This document shows, one piece after another, positions 60,096 to 64,000 of a stretch of 64,000 nucleotides of DNA (position 1 is the first letter of the stretch; each line of letters opens with the position of its first letter). The notes beneath the pieces are model-generated. The model was not told the origin of the DNA. It did not search any database and saw nothing but the letters and a program-made list of their open reading frames with translations. This DNA is from Cupriavidus basilensis (GTDB lineage Bacteria > Pseudomonadota > Gammaproteobacteria > Burkholderiales > Burkholderiaceae), in contig NZ_CP010536.1 in the NCBI RefSeq assembly GCF_000832305.1, positions 3,286,001-3,350,000 of the forward strand, written 5' to 3'. A program made the translations under genes and the position numbers.

Positions 60096-60563
60096 ATGAA
60101 ATGCCCTTTTTGCGCACACTCCAACACCCAGGTCCTGGACACGCGCATGTCGGAAGAAGGCGATACGGTGCGCCGCCGCCGCCGCTGTGAATCCTGCGAC
60201 CGCCGCTTCACCACCTATGAGCGGATCGAACTATTCTTCCCCGCCATCGTCAAGAAAAACGGCTCCCGCGCGGACTATACCCGCGACAAGCTGAAAGACT
60301 CGATGCGCCTCGCCCTGCGCAAGCGCCCGGTCTCGGCCGAAGCCATCGACGCCTCCATCACCCGCATCGAAGAGAAACTGCTCGCCCTCGGCGAGAAGGA
60401 GATCCCCAGCAGCCAGGTCGGGGAGCTGGTCATGCGCGAGCTGCGCCGGTTGGACAAGATTGCTTACATCCGGTTTGCTTCGGTGTATCGAAGTTTTGAG
60501 GACGTGTCGGAATTCCGCGACATGCTGGATGAATTTTCGACGTCTACCCCACGGAAGGGGTAG
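60096..60563 (+). CDS. nrdR: Transcriptional repressor NrdR
   Basis: This 155-residue regulator represses ribonucleotide reductase genes in response to dATP. The N-terminal zinc ribbon has CPFC at residues 3-6 and CESC after RRRRR, followed by [10 protein letters not shown]. An ATP-cone domain begins with [34 protein letters not shown]. The C-terminal [26 protein letters not shown] is also conserved. It sits downstream of glyA, as in many Burkholderiaceae. Confidence 0.96.
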   Translation: MKCPFCAHSNTQVLDTRMSEEGDTVRRRRRCESCDRRFTTYERIELFFPAIVKKNGSRADYTRDKLKDSMRLALRKRPVSAEAIDASITRIEEKLLALGEKEIPSSQVGELVMRELRRLDKIAYIRFASVYRSFEDVSEFRDMLDEFSTSTPRKG

Positions 60564-60690
60564 CAGACTCCCAACGAAAGTTGTTTAATCTGCACTACCT
60601 TCTAATGTGGAAACAGAAGGTGCGGTGGACTCGCCCGGAGAGGCGAAATACACCAACAAGAAAAAAACAATTTTCGGACGGGAGTCGAAC

Positions 60691-61374
60691 ATGGGTCAGC
60701 CTTCCTGCCTTGCGGCAGCGGGCTTGGTTGCGCTTGCGCGCGCCAGGCTATCGTGGGCACCGGGGAAAGCGCTGCGCAGTGCATGGGCAGCGCTGATCTA
60801 TTCATGCCCCTACGCCCTCCGGCACCCAGCCAACCGCCCCTCCCTCCCCTCTGCGCTACGCACCACTCGGCAAGCTGGCTTCACCCTCATCGAGCTGATG
60901 GTGGCGCTTTCGGTTCTCGCCATCCTGGCCGCGGCAGCGGTTCCAAACTTCAGCGCCTTCATCCATCGCAGCAGGATGACGACGGAATCATCCAATCTGG
61001 TCAGCGATGTAGAGATCGCCCGCAGCGAAGCAGCACGCCGCAATACAACGATCACCGTGTGCCCCACCGCCGACGGCACCAACTGCATCAGTGACTGGAC
61101 CCAGCGCCGCGTGGTCTTTGTCGACAGCAATGGCGACAACATCATTAGCAACGGCGAAGAGGTAATCCGCAAAAGCGATCCGCCTGCCAGTTCCATGGTC
61201 ATCGTGGCCAGTAGCCTGAGCACCGGCGCCACCAGCATCCGTCTGCGCTCCTGGGGCGCACCGGATTCGCTTGGCTCCTGGCAGTTTTGCGAAAAATCAT
61301 CGACGAGTGCCGGCCAACGCGTCTCGCTTACGGGCAGCGGTAAGCCCACCTCGCAGCAAGTCGCTTGCCCTTGA
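60691..61374 (+). CDS. fimT: FimT/GspH-family minor type IV pilin
   Basis: This 227-residue protein is a minor pilin of the FimT/GspH type. The prepilin motif is QAGFTLIELMVALSVLAILAAAAVP, cleaved after Gly63 with Glu68 as the +5 residue. The globular part includes ARSEAARRNTTITVCPTADGTNC and two possible disulfide cysteines. An unusually long leader of 63 residues precedes the cleavage site; GGAG lies before the ATG at 60691 and no closer start is visible in frame. It opens the minor-pilin cluster fimT-pilV-pilW-pilX-pilY1. Confidence 0.85.
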   Translation: MGQPSCLAAAGLVALARARLSWAPGKALRSAWAALIYSCPYALRHPANRPSLPSALRTTRQAGFTLIELMVALSVLAILAAAAVPNFSAFIHRSRMTTESSNLVSDVEIARSEAARRNTTITVCPTADGTNCISDWTQRRVVFVDSNGDNIISNGEEVIRKSDPPASSMVIVASSLSTGATSIRLRSWGAPDSLGSWQFCEKSSTSAGQRVSLTGSGKPTSQQVACP

Positions 61375-61378
61375 TGCC

Positions 61379-61915
61379 ATGAAGATCACGCATCCAGAAC
61401 GCATCCACTGCCGGCGTCGCCCCGCTCCCGGCTTCACGCTCATCGAAGCCCTGGTGACGATCGTGGTGCTGTCATTTGGCGTGCTGGCGCTGGCCACCCT
61501 GCAGTTGCGCACACTGGTAGATGGCCGTACCGCCTCCATGCGCAACGTCGCGACCGTGCTGGCCTACAACCTTGCCGACCAGATACGCAGCAATGAGGCC
61601 GCGATGACCGCGGGTGCCTACAACCAGCCCGTCGGCCTGACCACGGTCGCCTGCTTCACGACCGCAGGGTGCACGCCAGCGCAGATGGCCGCAAGCAGCT
61701 ACAAGGCCTGGCTCGACGACACGGTGGCCACGTTGCCCGGCGGCCTCGGCACAGTCTGCATCGACAGCACGCCGGACGATGGCACGCCGGCCAGTCCGCA
61801 GTGTGACAACGCAAGCGGTGCCCCCTACGCGATCAAGATCTGGTGGCAGGAAGATAAGGCGCCGCCTAACCAGAATCCGGTCTATCAACGTTTTGTCACG
61901 GCGTTCGTACCATGA
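61379..61915 (+). CDS. pilV: Type IV pilus minor pilin PilV
   Basis: This 178-residue prepilin starts KITHPERIHCRRRPAPG and is cleaved before FTLIEALVTIVVLSFGVLALATLQL, with Glu at +5. Its size and the FGVLALATLQL continuation match PilV. The rest contains a Gly/Thr-rich globular domain with several cysteines. It follows fimT after four bases and overlaps pilW by four bases, which shows tight co-translation. It helps prime and stabilise the pilus tip complex with PilW, PilX and PilY1. Confidence 0.87.
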   Translation: MKITHPERIHCRRRPAPGFTLIEALVTIVVLSFGVLALATLQLRTLVDGRTASMRNVATVLAYNLADQIRSNEAAMTAGAYNQPVGLTTVACFTTAGCTPAQMAASSYKAWLDDTVATLPGGLGTVCIDSTPDDGTPASPQCDNASGAPYAIKIWWQEDKAPPNQNPVYQRFVTAFVP

Positions 61916-62733
61916 GAAAGGCAAGCCGCGAACTGGCGCGCCACACGCACGGCTTTACGCTCGTCGAGTTGATGGTCGGCTTGGTCATCAGCATGCTGCT
62001 GCTGATCGTGATCTCGTCCTTCTACCTGTCGCAGCGGGCGTCCTACGGCACGCACACGGACCTGGCCGGCATCCAGGAGAACGCGCGCGCGATTGCTCAA
62101 TTGCTCCAGCGCGACGTGCGCCAGGCCGGTTACAACGACTTCCCGGCAGGCACCACCTTTGCCAACGCCAACACCATCGACGCGACCAACGACACCGGCA
62201 CTAACACAAGCGACACATTGACGTTCCGTTATTTCGGTTCGGACGCGCTGGCCGCCGCCGCGTCCGTGCCGACGCCAAACCCTGATGGCACCATCGTCGA
62301 CTGCACCGGCAAAGGTGTCAGCAATATCGTGCTGCAGGCGGAAACGTTCTCGATCGCCAACGATGCATCCGGCATGCCATGGCTGCAGTGCACCGCGAAT
62401 GGCACCACTACCCCCCTATTCCCGGGCGTGGAGCGCTTCCAGGTACTGCTGGGCGAGGACACCGATGGCGACCAGGCGATCAACCGCTATGTGCCTCCGG
62501 GTGTCGCCGTCATGGCCAATGTCCGGGCGATGGTGGTTTCCGTGGTGCTGGTCGGCGACAGCCTGAGCAACCCCGCGCCGGTCTCGGCCACATTGAATCA
62601 CTTCGGCACCGCCTATGCGCCCGCCAATGTGGCACCCGCCAGCGATGCGGGCAGTGTCGTGCAACTGCCTGTGGACGGGCGCCTGCGCAAGCATTTCACG
62701 TTCTATATCGCAGTCCGCAACCGCTTGAACTAG
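61912..62733 (+). CDS. pilW: Type IV pilus minor pilin PilW
   Basis: This 273-residue prepilin has an RELARHTHGFTLVELMVGLVISMLLLIVISSFYLSQRASYGTHTDLAGIQENARAIAQLLQRDVRQAGY sequence. Processing is after Gly14, with Glu at +5. The long helical stem and the C-terminal HFTFYIAVRNRLN are typical of PilW. It overlaps pilV by four bases and is followed by pilX after seven. The order is that of known minor-pilin operons. Confidence 0.88.
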   Translation: MRKASRELARHTHGFTLVELMVGLVISMLLLIVISSFYLSQRASYGTHTDLAGIQENARAIAQLLQRDVRQAGYNDFPAGTTFANANTIDATNDTGTNTSDTLTFRYFGSDALAAAASVPTPNPDGTIVDCTGKGVSNIVLQAETFSIANDASGMPWLQCTANGTTTPLFPGVERFQVLLGEDTDGDQAINRYVPPGVAVMANVRAMVVSVVLVGDSLSNPAPVSATLNHFGTAYAPANVAPASDAGSVVQLPVDGRLRKHFTFYIAVRNRLN

Positions 62734-62740
62734 GCCAGAG

Positions 62741-63310
62741 ATGAGCAACCAACCCGACCGTCCCATGACCTTCCTCGGCGCACCAGTGCGCACGCAACGC
62801 GGCATGTCACTGATCGTGGTGCTTCTGTTTCTCGTGATCCTGACGATGCTGGGATTGTCAGCCAGCCTGACCAGCCTTTCCGGCGAACGCATGGCGCGAA
62901 ACTCCCGCGACCAGAACATCGCCCTGCAGGCGGCGGAAGCGGCCTTGCGCGATGCGCGCACCGATATCAGCGTAACGCGTGGCCTGAGCGGCCGCACCGG
63001 CGCGTCGGACACCTGCGATGTCGACAGCTTCAAGGGCTTCTGCATACCGGCCACCTCGGGACAACCAGTATGGGAACGCTACCTCGAAGATGGCGCGCAC
63101 TCCGTCACGCTCGGCGAAATGACCAAGCAAGCAGCGTTGACCGCGGGGAACGTGTCACAGCAACCCCGCTACATCATCGAATCCCTTCCGGACATCGCCG
63201 ACGGCAGCCTGCGCGCCGGCGCCACCCGCTATGTCTTCCGCGTGACCGCCATTGGTTACGGAGCCAATCCAAACACCAAGGTCATGGTGCAGGAAGTCGT
63301 CCGGTTCTGA
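62741..63310 (+). CDS. pilX: Type IV pilus minor pilin PilX
   Basis: This 189-residue protein has a prepilin-like N-terminus: TQRGMSLIVVLLFLVILTMLGLSASL with the cleavage point after Gly21 and an unusual Met rather than Phe at +1. A glutamate-poor +5 position (here Val or Ile) departs from the usual Glu, which is also seen in PilX proteins. The stem QNIALQAAEAALRDARTDI is helical. It lies between pilW and pilY1, supporting the assignment. Confidence 0.85.
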   Translation: MSNQPDRPMTFLGAPVRTQRGMSLIVVLLFLVILTMLGLSASLTSLSGERMARNSRDQNIALQAAEAALRDARTDISVTRGLSGRTGASDTCDVDSFKGFCIPATSGQPVWERYLEDGAHSVTLGEMTKQAALTAGNVSQQPRYIIESLPDIADGSLRAGATRYVFRVTAIGYGANPNTKVMVQEVVRF

Positions 63311-63351
63311 GCCGTTTTGCGCAACCATCCTAAACATTCGTTGAGCGCACC

Positions 63352-64000
63352 ATGACCCAGCAAGCCCGCTTCCGCCCCGTCACAGGCCTCCAGTTGTTGC
63401 TGGCCATCGCGTCGGCCATCCTCGCCGTCGCATCGGCATGCGCCGCGCAGCTGAGCTTGGCAACGCGCCCCCTCTATGCAGGGGGCAATGTGCCGCCCAT
63501 GGTGATGATCGACCTGTCCAAGGACCATACGCTGCATCAGAAGGCCTACAACGACTACACCGACCTGAATGGTGACGGCGTGCTCGACACGACCTATACC
63601 AACAGCATCGACTACGCCGGCTACTTCGATTCGTACAAGTGCTACACCTACGATGGCAGCACCCAGCATGCCTTCGTGCCGTCCGCCGTCACTGCCGACA
63701 AGTACTGCAACGGCTCCACCTGGAGCGGCAACTTCCTGAACTGGGCAAGCATGAGCCGCATCGACGAAGTGCGCAAGATCTTGTACGGCGGTTTCCGCTC
63801 CACGGATACCGCGACCACCACGGTGCTCGAACGTGCCTTCCTGCCGATGGACGCGCACGCATGGGCCAAGTTCTACAACGGCTCCGATGTCAGCAAACTG
63901 GTTCCGCTGACGGTGGAAGCGGCCGGGCCCACGCTGACGTCGAGCACCACGGTCACCGTCGCGGCCAATGTCATCACCGGCATCAAACTCAGCTCGGTCG
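63352..64000 (+). CDS. pilY1: Type IV pilus tip adhesin PilY1, N-terminal fragment
   Basis: The first 216 codons lie in the window and the frame runs off the right edge. A signal peptide (LLLAIASAILAVASACAA) spans roughly residues 14-32. The mature start QLSLATRPLYAGGNVPPMVMIDLSKDHTLHQKAYNDYTDLNGDGVLDTTYTNSIDYAGYFDSYKCYTYD matches PilY1. NFLNWASMSRIDEVRKILYGGFRSTDTATTTVLERAFLPMDAHAW is also diagnostic. Full proteins exceed 1000 residues and carry a calcium-binding beta-propeller, which is not in the window. It is the last visible gene of the minor-pilin operon. Confidence 0.92.
   Translation, partial: MTQQARFRPVTGLQLLLAIASAILAVASACAAQLSLATRPLYAGGNVPPMVMIDLSKDHTLHQKAYNDYTDLNGDGVLDTTYTNSIDYAGYFDSYKCYTYDGSTQHAFVPSAVTADKYCNGSTWSGNFLNWASMSRIDEVRKILYGGFRSTDTATTTVLERAFLPMDAHAWAKFYNGSDVSKLVPLTVEAAGPTLTSSTTVTVAANVITGIKLSSV

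Noticed and set aside
1..64000. CRISPR arrays, insertion sequences, prophage genes and rRNA
   Set aside because: No regularly spaced repeat arrays, transposase, integrase or rRNA sequences were seen while reading the window.

Overview
The window is a GC-rich, densely packed chromosomal segment of a betaproteobacterium, most likely Burkholderiaceae and close to Cupriavidus/Ralstonia. The evidence is the content and order of housekeeping genes (ybgC-tolQRAB-pal-cpoB-queC, then glyA-nrdR followed by type IV minor pilin genes), the Bug/tripartite tricarboxylate transporter genes, and the overall base composition. The genus is inferred from gene order, not from a database search. About 65 protein genes, one tRNA, one riboswitch and several degraded gene fragments can be supported. 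There is no sign of a prophage, insertion sequence, CRISPR array or integrated island.

Layout. 1-120 is the start of a CPA1-type cation/proton antiporter running off the left edge. 438-6710 holds tctB-tctA, a broken quinone-reductase-like gene, a LysR regulator, and a divergent Bug binding protein plus gamma-glutamyltransferase-like enzyme. 6974-16255 is a metabolic and housekeeping stretch: PhzF, two FMN split-barrel proteins, a CoA-transferase, glnS, an S4 protein, MAPEG, YceI, an alpha/beta hydrolase, YaeQ and an FKBP isomerase. 16376-32540 holds mixed genes: DUF1223, ChaC, ankyrin, an acyl-CoA ligase, CnoX-like thioredoxin, cupin, hemerythrin, a P-loop kinase, TcdA, AsmA, an MFS transporter with an attenuator-like leader, pdxH, a Cfa-type methyltransferase, DUF72 and msrA.

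32631-38964 is the most interesting part. A scar where a divergent LysR/cyclase pair lost its centre is followed by a four-gene operon: acyl-CoA ligase, acyl-CoA-dehydrogenase-like flavoprotein, alpha/beta hydrolase, and a NicX-like 2,5-dihydroxypyridine dioxygenase. The operon is divergent from a flavin reductase and a MarR regulator, with a palindromic operator between them. It looks like a CoA-dependent catabolic route for an N-heteroaromatic (pyridine-type) acid whose substrate I cannot name.

38978-42487 is the kynurenine pathway (Lrp-type regulator, kynB, kynU, kynA), converting tryptophan to anthranilate. 42549-44773 is an IclR regulator and a divergent glutaryl-CoA dehydrogenase with a perfect palindromic operator. 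44933-50460 has a 1-Cys peroxiredoxin, a DUF883/YqjE-type membrane stress cluster, an AI-2E family permease and an S9 peptidase. tRNA-Lys(UUU) sits at 50549-50624, followed by a YeeE/YedE sulfur transporter and queC. 52714-58316 is the Tol-Pal envelope operon on the minus strand. 58484-58577 is a ZTP (pfl) riboswitch controlling glyA, followed by nrdR and a fimT-pilV-pilW-pilX-pilY1 minor pilin operon cut by the right edge.
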